A stretch of 64,000 nucleotides of DNA from Glycomyces sp. TRM65418. GTDB lineage: Bacteria > Actinomycetota > Actinomycetes > Mycobacteriales > Micromonosporaceae. The notes under the pieces were generated by a model. The model made no database searches, had not been told where the DNA came from, and was given only the letters and a program-made list of their open reading frames with translations. Location of the stretch: the NCBI RefSeq assembly GCF_019710475.1, contig NZ_JAJFAX010000002.1, positions 248,001 to 312,000 on the forward strand. Direction: 5' to 3'. Of this stretch, positions 43,244 to 52,816 are shown in pieces (positions within the stretch are counted from its first letter, which is position 1; every line of letters starts with the position of its first letter). Both the position numbers and the translations under genes were made by a program.

Positions 43244-45244
43244 GTGGATACGACAACGGCATCGCAAGCCGCACTGACCTCCTTTGCCATGACGCTCGGC
43301 GACAATGGGCCGAGCAGCCGGGGCGCGTCGCTCCCTCCCTTCGGGGACCATGGACCGGGAAGACGGGATGCGACCGCGCTGCCCCCCGGGGACGACGGGC
43401 CGGCGAGACGAGACGCGTCCGCACCGTCCCCCGGGGACCGGGGGCCCGGGTATCGGCACGCGTCCGACACGACCGAACCCGACGAGCATCGGGAGACCAC
43501 TCACGACAATGCCGACACCACTGCTGAGGACACTGCTCGAGACACCGCCCGGAACACCGCCCGGAACACCGCCGAAGACCATGCCGCGGACACCGCCCGA
43601 ACCATCGCCGGAGGCACCGGGGACCGCGAGGGCGCCATCCGCTCCGCCGCACTCCCCTCCGGCGACGTCACCTTCATGTTCACCGACATCGAGGGTTCCA
43701 CGCGCCTGGCCTCCGGGCTCGGAGCGGAACGCTACCGGGTGGTCCTCCACCGCCACCGCGCACTCGTCCGCGAGGTCCTGCGCGCGACCGGCGGCACCGA
43801 GATCGACACCGAAGGGGACTCGTTCTTCGTCGTCTTCCACCACGCCGCCGCCGCCTGCGCCGCCGCGATCGGCATACAGACCGCACTGCGCGAGGCCGAC
43901 TGGCCCGACTACGGACGGGAGACCGGCCCCCTCCGGCCGAGGGTCCGCATAGGACTCCACACGGGGGAGGCCTGGCCCTCCGCGGGCGGATACGCCACAC
44001 CGGAGGTCCACCGCACCGCCCGCATCTGCTCCGCCGCACACGGCGACCAGATCCTCGCCTCCGCCGCCTGCGCCGACGCCGCCGGGCTCCCGCCCGCGGC
44101 GATGCACCGCCTCGGCGACTTCGAACTGCGCGGCCTGCCCGGCGCGACCGAACTCGTCCAGCTCGCCGCGCCCGGCCTGCCGAGCGCGTTCCCGCCGCCG
44201 CCGGTCCGGCCCCGCACCCACCATCTGCCCGCCGACCTCAAGGCCCCGGTGGAACGCCCGGGGGAGTACCGCGAACTCGACCGCGCCTTCGCCAAGCACC
44301 GGCTCGTCAGCCTCACCGGCCTCCGCGGCTGCGGCAAGACCACCGTCGCCAAAGCGTGGGCCCGGCGGCGGCTCGCGTTCTACGAGCACGGCGTCTGGTA
44401 CTGCCGCGCCGGCGAGGACCTCGGCGCGGCTCTCCTCGACGCCCTCGGCAGGCGTCCGGAGGTGCTCACGCCCGCACTCGACACCGCCGTCGACCGGCTC
44501 AAGGAGGCCCGCGCACTCCTCGTCCTCGACGACGTCGACCGCTCGCACGCCGGCGAGGTCGCCCGGCTCCTGCAGGACTGCCCCGACCTCCACCTCCTCG
44601 CGGTCGGGCCGCGCCCGCTCGAACTGCCCGGCGAAGCCAAGCGCGCGCTCGGACTCCCGCCGGCGGAGGTCGGCGCGGCCATCCTCGCCGGGCACTGCGA
44701 GGACCGCGGCGCGCCGTGGACCCCCGCCGACTGCCGGGGCGTCGCGACCGCCGTGGAGGGCTTCGTGCCCGCGCTGACGGCGCTCGCGGAGGTCACGGCG
44801 CTCGGCTCCCCGGCGGCGGCGCAGCGGTACCTGGACGACGACCCGGTCCGCGCGCTCGACGCCGGGGGCCGCTTCCGGGCGACGATCGACGAGGCCGTCG
44901 CCTCGATCTCGGGCCCGGCCCGCGCGGTGCTGCTGGAACTGGCGGCGCGTTCGCGCGGCGCGACCGTGGACGAAGTGCTCGACCTGTGCCGCCAGCGCGA
45001 CGGGAGCCTCGAAGCGCTGGTGGAGCTCGTGGACGTCGCGCTGGTCGTGATCGAGCGGCCGGCGATGGACGAGGCGGTCTACCGCGTGCCCGCGCCGCTG
45101 CGGTGGCTGCTGGTCGGCGCGGCCGCGGAGGCGTCCTCGCGGGCCGAGCGGCTGCAGCCGCGCGCCGCGGTGGCCGCGAGTTTCGCGGACCGGCTGGTGC
45201 GCCCGGTGAGCATCGAGGGCCCGCGGCTGCGCGCGGTGGCCTAG
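43244..45244 (+). CDS. Class III adenylate/guanylate cyclase fused to a P-loop ATPase, with N-terminal repeats
   Basis: 666 residues. Residues about 20-80 are four imperfect 15-residue repeats (GDxGPxxRxASxxPx), then an Asp-Thr-Ala-Arg-Asn run. The cyclase homology domain (about 138-310) begins [19 protein letters not shown], with the metal-binding Asp, and continues [16 protein letters not shown] and [10 protein letters not shown]. After [12 protein letters not shown] a P-loop domain follows with GLRGCGKTT near 362 and a Walker B-like [10 protein letters not shown] helical C-terminus lacks a LuxR helix-turn-helix, unlike many proteins of this architecture. It probably makes cyclic nucleotide under control of the STAND-like ATPase. 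Confidence 0.82.
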   Translation: MDTTTASQAALTSFAMTLGDNGPSSRGASLPPFGDHGPGRRDATALPPGDDGPARRDASAPSPGDRGPGYRHASDTTEPDEHRETTHDNADTTAEDTARDTARNTARNTAEDHAADTARTIAGGTGDREGAIRSAALPSGDVTFMFTDIEGSTRLASGLGAERYRVVLHRHRALVREVLRATGGTEIDTEGDSFFVVFHHAAAACAAAIGIQTALREADWPDYGRETGPLRPRVRIGLHTGEAWPSAGGYATPEVHRTARICSAAHGDQILASAACADAAGLPPAAMHRLGDFELRGLPGATELVQLAAPGLPSAFPPPPVRPRTHHLPADLKAPVERPGEYRELDRAFAKHRLVSLTGLRGCGKTTVAKAWARRRLAFYEHGVWYCRAGEDLGAALLDALGRRPEVLTPALDTAVDRLKEARALLVLDDVDRSHAGEVARLLQDCPDLHLLAVGPRPLELPGEAKRALGLPPAEVGAAILAGHCEDRGAPWTPADCRGVATAVEGFVPALTALAEVTALGSPAAAQRYLDDDPVRALDAGGRFRATIDEAVASISGPARAVLLELAARSRGATVDEVLDLCRQRDGSLEALVELVDVALVVIERPAMDEAVYRVPAPLRWLLVGAAAEASSRAERLQPRAAVAASFADRLVRPVSIEGPRLRAVA

Positions 45245-45305
45245 AGCGCGCGACAGCGGGACCGCCGGCCAGGCGCACGCGGAGGGCGCCGAGCCGGCGG
45301 GCCGA

Positions 45306-45329
45306 GGCGGCGGGCGAGAGCCCGCCGCC
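45306..45329 (+). terminator. Hairpin terminator after the cyclase gene
   Basis: GGCGGCGGGC (45306-45315) pairs with GCCCGCCGCC (45320-45329) around GAGA, 61 bases after the stop and before hemL. Confidence 0.65.
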
Positions 45330-45401
45330 CGAGTCCCGCGCGCCTCATACCGTTCCGGACCGATTCCGGTCCGCTCGCGCCCCGTGTGCGATGCTGAGGC
45401 C

Positions 45402-46709
45402 GTGACTGACTGGCAACCGCAGGCCGCCCCCGACCGCACCGCTTCCTCCGCCGCCGCCGAGCGGGCCGCCCGGGTCATCCCCGGCGGCGTCAACTCGCCC
45501 GTGCGGGCGTTCCGCGGGGTCGGCGGCGACCCGGTGTTCATCGCCTCCGCCTCCGGCGCCCGCCTCCGCGACGTCGACGGCAACACCTACATCGACCTCG
45601 TCGGCTCCTGGGGCCCGCTCATCCTCGGGCACGCCCACCCCGACGTCGTCGAGGCCCTCGCCGCCGCCGCGGCCCGCGGCACCTCTTACGGCGCCCCCAC
45701 CGTCGGCGAGATCGAGCTCGCCGAGCTCATCGTCGAACGCACCCCCTGCGAGATGGTCCGCCTCGTCTCCTCCGGCACCGAGGCCACCATGAGCGCCGTG
45801 CGCCTCGCCCGCGCCGCCACCGGCCGCGACAAGATCATCAAGTTCGCCGGCTGCTACCACGGCCACGCCGACTACTTCCTCGCCGAGGCCGGCTCCGGTG
45901 TCGCCACGCTCGGCCACCCCGACTCGCCCGGCGTCCCCGCCGCCGCCGCGGCCGACACCATCGTCGTCCCCTACAACGACATCGACGCCGTCGAAGCCGC
46001 GTTCGCCGCCCACCCCGGGCAGATCGGCGCGGTCATCACCGAGGCCGTCCCCGGCAACATGGGCGCGATCGCGCCGCTCGACGGCTTCAACGAACGGCTC
46101 TACGCGGTCGCGCACGCCCACGGCGCGCTCCTCATCTCCGACGAGGTCATGACCGGCTTCCGCGTCGGCCCCGGCGGCCTCGCCGCCCCCGCCGACCTCT
46201 ACACGTACGGGAAGGTCATGGGCGGCGGCCTCCCCGCCGCCGCGTTCGGCGGCCGCGCCGACCTCATGTCGCGGATCAGCCCCGCCGGGCCCGTCTACCA
46301 GGCCGGCACGCTCTCGGGCAACCCGCTCGCCGTCGCCGCCGGGCTCGCCACCCTCCGCGCCTGCGACGACGCCGTCTACGCGCGCCTCGACGCGACCGCC
46401 GCCGAACTGCAGCGCATGGCCGCCGAAGCCCTCACCGAGGCCGGCGTCCCGCACCACGTCTCGGCCCCCTCGAACCTCTTCTCCGTGTTCTTCACCGAAG
46501 GCCCCGTGCGGAACTTCGCGGAGGCGAGGGCCCAGGACACCGAGGCCTACGGCGCGTTCTTCCACGCCATGCTCGACCACGGCGTCTACCTCCCGCCGAG
46601 CGCCTTCGAATGCTGGTTCACCTCGGCCGCGATCGACGAGGAAGCCCTGTCACACATCGAACAGGCCATGCGACACGCCGCCGAAGCCGCCGCTAAGGTG
46701 CGATCATGA
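45402..46709 (+). CDS. hemL: Glutamate-1-semialdehyde 2,1-aminomutase
   Basis: 435 residues, normal HemL length. It converts glutamate-1-semialdehyde to 5-aminolevulinate for tetrapyrrole and heme synthesis. Signatures are [68 protein letters not shown] and the PLP lysine in [17 protein letters not shown]. The GTG start at 45402 matches the family N-terminus. It is first in an operon leading into cytochrome c maturation and overlaps the next gene by ATGA. Confidence 0.95.
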   Translation: MTDWQPQAAPDRTASSAAAERAARVIPGGVNSPVRAFRGVGGDPVFIASASGARLRDVDGNTYIDLVGSWGPLILGHAHPDVVEALAAAAARGTSYGAPTVGEIELAELIVERTPCEMVRLVSSGTEATMSAVRLARAATGRDKIIKFAGCYHGHADYFLAEAGSGVATLGHPDSPGVPAAAAADTIVVPYNDIDAVEAAFAAHPGQIGAVITEAVPGNMGAIAPLDGFNERLYAVAHAHGALLISDEVMTGFRVGPGGLAAPADLYTYGKVMGGGLPAAAFGGRADLMSRISPAGPVYQAGTLSGNPLAVAAGLATLRACDDAVYARLDATAAELQRMAAEALTEAGVPHHVSAPSNLFSVFFTEGPVRNFAEARAQDTEAYGAFFHAMLDHGVYLPPSAFECWFTSAAIDEEALSHIEQAMRHAAEAAAKVRS

Positions 46710-47359
46710 GCGGCTCCACGACCGTCGTCCACCTGCTGCGGCACGGCGAGGTCCACAACCCGGCCGGGATCCTCTACGGGCGCATCCCGGGCTTCGGCCT
46801 GTCCGAACTCGGACGCGAGATGGCCCTGGCCGCCGCCGAGCGCCTCGCCGGACGCGACGTCGTCCACGTCGGCGCCTCCCCGCTCCAGCGCGCCCAGGAG
46901 ACCGCCGAGCCCATCGCCGCCTCCCACCGCATGGACATCACCACCTACGACGGCCTCATCGAAGCCGGGAACTCCTTCGAGGGCCTGCGCGTCGGCGTCG
47001 GCGACGGCGCCCTCCGCCGGCCCAAGTACTGGTGGCGCCTGCGCGACCCCTTCCGCCCCTCCTGGGGCGAGGCCTACCTCGACATCGCGCGCCGCATGAT
47101 GGACGTCATCGAGAAGGCCCGCGTCGCCGCCGAAGGCGCCGAGGCCGTGCTCGTCAGCCACCAGCTGCCGATCTGGACCGTCCGCCGCTTCGCCGAGCGC
47201 AAGCGCCTCTGGCACGACCCGCGCCGGCGCCAATGCGCGCTCGCGTCGATCACCAGCTTCGTCTACGAGGGCCCCTCGCTCGACCGCGTCGAGTACAGCG
47301 AACCCGCCGCCCACCTGATCCTCCAGTCCGAGTCCGCTCAGAAGGCCAAGGGAGCCTGA
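46706..47359 (+). CDS. Histidine phosphatase superfamily protein
   Basis: 217 residues. Phospho-acceptor His13 lies in VHLLRHGEV, with a second part of the active site in [17 protein letters not shown] and the later [12 protein letters not shown]. It is the hemL-linked phosphoglycerate-mutase-like protein conserved in actinobacteria (same order as in mycobacteria: hemL, phosphatase, tlpA-like, ccdA, resB, ccsA). The substrate is unknown. It overlaps hemL by 4 bases and ends 2 bases before the tlpA-like gene. Confidence 0.9.
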   Translation: MSGSTTVVHLLRHGEVHNPAGILYGRIPGFGLSELGREMALAAAERLAGRDVVHVGASPLQRAQETAEPIAASHRMDITTYDGLIEAGNSFEGLRVGVGDGALRRPKYWWRLRDPFRPSWGEAYLDIARRMMDVIEKARVAAEGAEAVLVSHQLPIWTVRRFAERKRLWHDPRRRQCALASITSFVYEGPSLDRVEYSEPAAHLILQSESAQKAKGA

Positions 47360-47361
47360 CC

Positions 47362-47958
47362 ATGGCCCTGCGGCGGAGGACGATGCTGGCTGCGGCGCCG
47401 CTGCTGGCCCTGGCGGCCTGCTCCGAGACCGACGGCGAGACCGCCAACCGCGTCAACGAGATCAACCGGGACCGGTACGTCTCCGGCGACGGCTCGAACT
47501 ACCGGTGGCAGGAGCCCGAGGACCGCTTCCCGGCCCCCCGGCTCACCGGCACCGCCGTCGACGGCACGACCGAGATCGACACCGACGACTGGGCCGGGTC
47601 CGTGCTCGTCGTCAACTTCTGGGGCTCCTGGTGCGCGCCCTGCGTGGCCGAGGCGCCCCACCTCGTGGAGGCCGCCGCCGAGTTCGCCGACCGGGACGTG
47701 CGGTTCCTCGGCGTGAACATCCGCGACACCGACGACGCCGCGCTCGCCTTCGAGCGCCGCTACGGCGTCGACTACCCCTCGATCTCCGACGCCCCCGGCC
47801 GGGTCGCCGACCAGTTCGTCGAATACGGGCTCTCCCCGAACGACATCCCCGCCACGATCGTCATCGACGCCGAGCACCGCGTCTTCTCGATCTGGCGCGG
47901 TGAACTCGACGACGCCGCGACGCTCATCGCCGACGTCGAGCAGGCCCTGGAGACCTGA
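47362..47958 (+). CDS. TlpA/ResA-like thioredoxin lipoprotein (CcsX)
   Basis: 198 residues. A signal peptide with lipobox LAAC (Cys20) anchors it outside the membrane. The thioredoxin fold follows with WCAPC (Cys91, Cys94) and the cis-Pro region NDIPATIVID. In system II cytochrome c biogenesis such proteins reduce apocytochrome c Cys pairs before heme attachment, taking electrons from CcdA, encoded two genes on. Its place in the ccs operon supports this. Confidence 0.9.
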   Translation: MALRRRTMLAAAPLLALAACSETDGETANRVNEINRDRYVSGDGSNYRWQEPEDRFPAPRLTGTAVDGTTEIDTDDWAGSVLVVNFWGSWCAPCVAEAPHLVEAAAEFADRDVRFLGVNIRDTDDAALAFERRYGVDYPSISDAPGRVADQFVEYGLSPNDIPATIVIDAEHRVFSIWRGELDDAATLIADVEQALET

Positions 47959-48010
47959 TGCACCCGCCCGGCCCCCCGAACCCCGCCGACCGAGAGGCAC
48001 TGGAGTCCTG

Positions 48011-48172
48011 ATGCGCACGCCGTCGAAACCCGCCGTCCGCAAGGCCGCGAAAGGCGCGGCCATGGCCGGCACCGCCGCCCTCGCCGCGCTCGCGGTCGGC
48101 ACGCTCGTGAAGCGCCGCATCAGCGACCCCGCCGCCGACCGCGACGACTCGCCGCGGGAGGCGACCGAGTGA
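48011..48172 (+). CDS. Small single-helix membrane protein in the ccs operon
   Basis: 53 residues: basic N-terminus (RTPSKPAVRKAAKGAA), one Ala/Leu-rich hydrophobic stretch of about 18 residues, then KRRISDP and an acidic tail. It starts 52 bases after the tlpA-like stop, and its stop overlaps the GTG start of ccdA (GTGA), so it is translated with the operon. No family recognised. Confidence 0.6.
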   Translation: MRTPSKPAVRKAAKGAAMAGTAALAALAVGTLVKRRISDPAADRDDSPREATE

Positions 48173-48909
48173 ACCCCGCCGAGACCGCCGCCTCCGGGCC
48201 CCTGCTGCTCGCCTTCGGCGTGGCCGCGCTCGCCGGGCTCGTCTCCTTCGCCTCGCCCTGCACCCTCCCCCTCATGCCCGGGTACGTGTCCTATGTGACC
48301 GGCATGAGCGGCCAGGAGCTCGCGAAGGACCGCCGCACCGGCCGCATCCTCACCGGCGCGCTCCTGTTCGTCGCCGGGTTCACCGCCGTCTACACCACCA
48401 TGGTCTTCGCCCTGCAGAGCGCCGGACGCGCCCTCCTCACCAACGCCGCCACCCTGGAGACCGTCGCCGGGATCGTCATGATCGCCATGGGCCTCATGTT
48501 CATCGGCCTCATCCCCGCCCGCGGCGGCTTCGCCCCCACCTGGCGGCCCGCCGTCGGCCTCGCCGGGGCCCCGCTCTTCGGCGCGGTCTTCGCGCTCTCC
48601 TGGATCCCCTGCACCTCGCCGGTGCTCGCGGCGATCACGAGCCTCGCGGTGATCCAGGACGGCACGGCCCGCGGCGTCGGCCTCATGGTCGCCTACTGCG
48701 CCGGACTCGGCGCGCCGTTCGTGCTCTTCGCCGTCGGCATGCACCGCCTCGCCGGAGCCCTCGACTTCCTCAAACGCCACGGCCGCGCCATCTCGATCGC
48801 CGGCGGCGCCATGCTCTGCCTCGTCGGCCTCGCCCTCGTCACCGGCGCCTGGACCGGCCTCATGAACTGGCTGCGCGCCACTGTGGGCGTCGGGGTGAGC
48901 CTCCTGTGA
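48169..48909 (+). CDS. ccdA: CcdA-type thiol-disulfide membrane transporter
   Basis: 246 residues with six hydrophobic segments. The conserved Cys are in FASPCTLPLMPGYVSY (helix 1) and SWIPCTSPVLAAI (helix 4), the signature of CcdA/DsbD-beta proteins. It passes reducing power from cytoplasmic thioredoxin across the membrane to the TlpA-like lipoprotein for cytochrome c maturation. GTG start overlaps the small ORF; resB follows 43 bases later. Confidence 0.93.
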   Translation: MNPAETAASGPLLLAFGVAALAGLVSFASPCTLPLMPGYVSYVTGMSGQELAKDRRTGRILTGALLFVAGFTAVYTTMVFALQSAGRALLTNAATLETVAGIVMIAMGLMFIGLIPARGGFAPTWRPAVGLAGAPLFGAVFALSWIPCTSPVLAAITSLAVIQDGTARGVGLMVAYCAGLGAPFVLFAVGMHRLAGALDFLKRHGRAISIAGGAMLCLVGLALVTGAWTGLMNWLRATVGVGVSLL

Positions 48910-48952
48910 ACGCCGACGACCGCCGCCGCGCCCCCGCCGAGGTGCGCGTCCC

Positions 48953-50578
48953 GTGACCGCGACCCTCGCCCCGCCGCCGCGCAGCAGGCCCAGGCCCCTC
49001 AAGCGCCTCCGCGCGTTCGGCCGCCGCTGGTGGCACCAGCTCACCTCCATGCGCACCGCCCTGCTGCTGCTCCTCGCGCTCGCCCTCGCCGCCATCCCCG
49101 GCTCCGCGTTCCCGCAGCGCGCCATCAGCGCCGTCGACGTCGCCGACTACTACACCGAACACCCCGACCTCGCGCCCTGGCTCGACCGGCTGTGGGCCTT
49201 CGACGTCTACACCTCGCCGTGGTTCTCCGCGATCTACCTGCTGCTCATGATCAGCCTCGTCGGCTGCATCGTGCCGCGCCTCGGCGTCCACTGGAAAGCC
49301 CTGCGCGCCGCGGTCCCCGACGCCCCCAAGCGGATGTCGATCCTCCCGTACCACCGGGTCCTCCCCGCCGACCCGCACGGGGCCATCGCCGGCCAGTCCC
49401 GCGCGCGGGCCGTCCTCAAGCAGCGCCGCTGGCGCACCGCCGTCCGCGAGGGCGACGACGGCGCCCTCACGATCGCCGCCGAGAAGGGCTACCTGCGCGA
49501 GACCGGGAACCTCCTGTTCCACACCAGCGTCATCTTCATGCTCGTCGGCGTCGCCCTCGGCAGCCTCATGAGCTGGTACGGCAACCGCATCCTCTCCGAG
49601 GACAAGTCCTACTGCAACAACCTCCAGCAGTACGACGAATACGGCCTCGGCTCCTGGGTCGAGGAGACGAGCCTCCCGCGGTTCTGCCTCACCCTCAACA
49701 GCTTCGACGCCGAGTTCACAGGCGGCGGCCCCACCGCCTACGACGCCGACGTCACCTACGAGACCACCGGCGAGGACGGGACCGAGACCGGGGACTACGC
49801 CCTCGAAGTCAACCACCCCTTGAACATCGACGGCACGAACGTCTTCCTCATCGGCCACGGCTACACCGCCGTCGTGACCTACACCGACCGCTACGGCCAG
49901 ACCCAGACCCTCCACCAGGAATTCCTCGCCATGGACCCGGCGATGAACTCCGAAGGCGCCTTCAAGTTCCCCGACGCCAACTTCAACCCCGACACCGGCG
50001 ACGTCGACCCGGACGCCGAAGTCGGCTTCGACGCGATCCTCGTCCCCACCTACGACGACGCGACCGGGATGCTCCTGGGCACCGACCCCGAGCCGAACAA
50101 CCCCGTGCTCGCCCTCACCGCCTACACCGGCGACCTCGGCCTCGCCGACGGCCGGCCCGAATCCGTCTACGCCGTCAACGAGGACCAGATCGCCTCCGGC
50201 GAACTCGTCCAGGTCAACGACGAAGTCGAGGTCATCGGCGTCGGCGACGCCATGACCCTCCCCGACGGCTCCAGCCTGACCTTCGACGGCGTCGAGCAGT
50301 ACGCGGTCCTCCAGGTCCGCCACGACCCCGGCGGCCCCGTCGTCCTCGCCGGCGCGATCCTCCTGCTCGGCGGCCTCCTGCCCGCCCTCGCCGTGCGCCG
50401 CCGCCGCTTCTGGATCCGCTGGAACCCCGACGGCACCGTGGAGACCGGCGGCCTCAACCGCAACGACTACGACGGCCTCGACGAGGAATGCGACGAGCTC
50501 ACCGCAGCCATCGCCCCCGCCTACCGGCCGCCCCAGCAATCCGAAGAATCCGACGACTCGATCGGGAGCCAGCCATGA
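48953..50578 (+). CDS. resB: Cytochrome c biogenesis protein ResB (Ccs1)
   Basis: 541 residues. Membrane segments lie near 34-52, 88-110 and 182-205, followed by a large extracytoplasmic domain (about 210-460) and a last helix near 465-485. RTALLLLLALALAAIPGSAFPQR and KGYLRETGNLLFHTSVIFMLVG are family signatures. ResB and CcsA together form the system II heme delivery and cytochrome c synthetase complex. The stop overlaps the ccsA start (ATGA). Confidence 0.93.
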   Translation: MTATLAPPPRSRPRPLKRLRAFGRRWWHQLTSMRTALLLLLALALAAIPGSAFPQRAISAVDVADYYTEHPDLAPWLDRLWAFDVYTSPWFSAIYLLLMISLVGCIVPRLGVHWKALRAAVPDAPKRMSILPYHRVLPADPHGAIAGQSRARAVLKQRRWRTAVREGDDGALTIAAEKGYLRETGNLLFHTSVIFMLVGVALGSLMSWYGNRILSEDKSYCNNLQQYDEYGLGSWVEETSLPRFCLTLNSFDAEFTGGGPTAYDADVTYETTGEDGTETGDYALEVNHPLNIDGTNVFLIGHGYTAVVTYTDRYGQTQTLHQEFLAMDPAMNSEGAFKFPDANFNPDTGDVDPDAEVGFDAILVPTYDDATGMLLGTDPEPNNPVLALTAYTGDLGLADGRPESVYAVNEDQIASGELVQVNDEVEVIGVGDAMTLPDGSSLTFDGVEQYAVLQVRHDPGGPVVLAGAILLLGGLLPALAVRRRRFWIRWNPDGTVETGGLNRNDYDGLDEECDELTAAIAPAYRPPQQSEESDDSIGSQP

Positions 50579-51540
50579 CCGGTGCCGAAGCCGCGAACGC
50601 GTTGTTCGTCGCCACCATCCTGACCTACGCGGCCGCCATGTTCGCCTACGCGGTCGAGTACGCCTTCGACAAGCGCGCCCCCAAGCGCGCCGGACGGCTC
50701 GCCGCCGTCGGCTCCGCCACCGACGACGCCCCGCCGCCGGCCGCGACCGGCGAGGCGCCCATCAGCCCGTCCGCCGCGCGCGGCGCCGGCCGCCTCGGCC
50801 TCGTCCTCACCCACCTCGGCACGGCCGCCCTCGCCGCCAGCATCGTCACCCGCGTCGTCTACACCGGACGGTGGCCCTGGGGCAACATGTTCGAGTACAC
50901 CGTCGGCGTCGCCCTCGCGGGCATGGTCACCTGGCTCGTCCTCGTCGCCAACGGCAACGTGCCCCGCCGCCTCGGCCTCTTCGCCACCTTCGCGGTGACG
51001 ATGGTCCTCGGCACCTCCGTGCGGGTCTACACCGAAGCCGGGCCGTTGGTCCCCGCCCTCGACTCGTACTGGATCGTCATCCACGTGACGGCCGCGATCG
51101 CCTCCTCGGGCATCCTGCTCATCGGCTGCGTCTTCGCGATCCTGCACCTCGTGAAGCGCCGCTACGACCGCCAGGTCTCCGACGGCAAGTCGATCCGCTT
51201 CCCGCTCAACATCGCCGAGCGCCTCCCCGACGCGACCGCCCTGGAGCGCCTCACCTTCAAGATCCACGTCTTCGCGTTCCCGCTGCTCACCTTCGGCATC
51301 CTCGCCGGAGCGGTCTGGGCCCACTTCGCGTGGGGCCGCTACTGGGCCTGGGACCCCAAAGAGGTCTGGGCCTTCATCGCGTGGGTCGTCTACGCCGCCT
51401 ACCTGCACGCGCGCGTCTCCGGCCGGTCCGCCAAAGCGAACGCCCCGTGGATCGCCATCCTCGGCTACGCGGTCATGCTCTTCAACCTGACCGCCGTGAA
51501 CCTCGTCTTCAGCGGCCTCCACTCCTACGCCGGCGTCTGA
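50575..51540 (+). CDS. ccsA: Cytochrome c biogenesis protein CcsA (CcsB/ResC)
   Basis: 321 residues, about eight hydrophobic segments. The heme-handling WWD region is WAHFAWGRYWAWDPKEVWAF. Conserved His residues occur in HVTAAIASS and SGLHSY. It acts with ResB in heme export and attachment to apocytochrome c. It is the last gene of the operon, and a strong hairpin follows at 51599. An inserted hydrophilic loop (about 38-72) after the first helix is typical of actinobacterial forms. Confidence 0.93.
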   Translation: MTGAEAANALFVATILTYAAAMFAYAVEYAFDKRAPKRAGRLAAVGSATDDAPPPAATGEAPISPSAARGAGRLGLVLTHLGTAALAASIVTRVVYTGRWPWGNMFEYTVGVALAGMVTWLVLVANGNVPRRLGLFATFAVTMVLGTSVRVYTEAGPLVPALDSYWIVIHVTAAIASSGILLIGCVFAILHLVKRRYDRQVSDGKSIRFPLNIAERLPDATALERLTFKIHVFAFPLLTFGILAGAVWAHFAWGRYWAWDPKEVWAFIAWVVYAAYLHARVSGRSAKANAPWIAILGYAVMLFNLTAVNLVFSGLHSYAGV

Positions 51541-51598
51541 CCGCGCCCACTGCGGTCCGTGACGGACCGATCTCCGCACCTATATATAAGGCATGGAA

Positions 51599-51638
51599 CG
51601 GGAACGGCCCCCATCCGATCGGATGGGGGCCGTTCCCG
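51599..51638. terminator. Bidirectional terminator of the ccs operon
   Basis: A perfect 18-base stem (51599-51616 with 51621-51638) around GATC. It separates ccsA from the convergent MHYT gene. An unusual AT tract TATATATAAG (51581-51590) precedes it. Confidence 0.8.
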
Positions 51639-51665
51639 CTGCTTGACGAATGCGCGAACTGAGGA

Positions 51666-52736
51666 TCAGCGCCGCGGGGCCTGCCGCGGCGTGATGTCGT
51701 AGTGCTCGGCGGTCCGCTCCAGGTCTGCCTGCTGGAACGAACGCTGCGTGCGCGCCCCGGGCCGGTCCGGAACGATCATCGGACCGTCCTGACTGCCCAT
51801 CGGCGCCTGCAGCGGCCGCGTCGGCCGCTGATCCGGGACGTACCCCTGCGACCGCTCCGATTTGTTGCGGACCCGTCCCGCCCCGCGCGGACGCGGCCCG
51901 CCGCGCAGCCGGTCCACCGGGATCGCGCCGGTCGCCGTCGGCAGGACCTCCTCGTCCTCGACCTCGATACCGAGCTGGTCCCGCTTGGTCACCATCTTCG
52001 GCTGCGTCCCCATGAGCGCGAACAGCAGCACGATGATGCCGATCGTGGCGACACCCAGGATCGGCAGGGTGAGCATGATCGGGTCGATCCCCGACACCGA
52101 GTTGCGGCCCTGGTCGTAGACCGTCACCCGCACCCCGGCCATGCCCGTGTAGTGCATGGCGGAGATCGCGCTCGCCATGATCACCGCCGCGGCCGACTGC
52201 CACCGCCAGCCGTCGAGGTACATGCCGCAGAACAGGGCCGCCGTCGCCGCGACCACCGCGATCACCACCGAGGCGATGAAATAGCCGCGCTCGTGGGCGA
52301 TGTGCCCCGAGACGTTGATCGCCGCCATGCCCGAGTAGTGCATGATCACCACGCCGATGCCCGTGATCGGGCCGGCCATGAGGATCTTCGCGACCGTGTT
52401 GCGCCGTCCCGTGCCCGCCACGAGCAGACCGAAGAACACCGCCCCGATCGAGGCCAGCAGGCTCAGGAACGTCTTCATCGGGTCATAGGCGATGTCCGAC
52501 TCGACGACCTTGAACCCGATCATCGCCGTGAAGTGCATCATCCAGATCGCCGTGCCGCCCAGCGCGAACGCGGACAGCGCGATCCACTGGACGCGTCTGC
52601 GGGCGGACTTCACCCGGCCGTCCTGGCGGCGGGCCTGCGTCATGCACATGAGCGCCAGGATCGAACCCGCGAAGGCGAATCCGAAGGCCATGATGGGATT
52701 GATCCAGCCGTACGTGAAGTGACTGACGTGTTCCAC
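51666..52736 (-). CDS. MHYT-domain membrane sensor protein 1
   Basis: 356 residues. Seven hydrophobic segments carry the repeated MHYT motifs WMMHFTAM, VIMHYSGMA and SAMHYTGMAG, thought to bind a metal and sense gases such as O2, CO or NO. After the last helix (about 245) comes a 110-residue, Arg/Pro/Gln-rich cytoplasmic tail without GGDEF, EAL or kinase domain. The output must therefore be through a partner. It lies next to a second MHYT gene on the same strand and is divergent from the conservon. Confidence 0.88.
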   Translation of the reverse strand: MEHVSHFTYGWINPIMAFGFAFAGSILALMCMTQARRQDGRVKSARRRVQWIALSAFALGGTAIWMMHFTAMIGFKVVESDIAYDPMKTFLSLLASIGAVFFGLLVAGTGRRNTVAKILMAGPITGIGVVIMHYSGMAAINVSGHIAHERGYFIASVVIAVVAATAALFCGMYLDGWRWQSAAAVIMASAISAMHYTGMAGVRVTVYDQGRNSVSGIDPIMLTLPILGVATIGIIVLLFALMGTQPKMVTKRDQLGIEVEDEEVLPTATGAIPVDRLRGGPRPRGAGRVRNKSERSQGYVPDQRPTRPLQAPMGSQDGPMIVPDRPGARTQRSFQQADLERTAEHYDITPRQAPRR

Positions 52737-52816
52737 CCTTGGTCTTCCTCCCCGGGCTCGGCCCGTATTCGGAATGGGGCGCGCAAACGTTCTCGCGCGG
52801 TTTGAAATTTATACGA

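Noticed and set aside
49030-51540. 836-codon frame that starts inside resB in another phase and ends with ccsA
   Set aside because: Only the last 321 codons are real (ccsA from 50575). The earlier part is Arg/Pro-rich out-of-phase read-through of resB.
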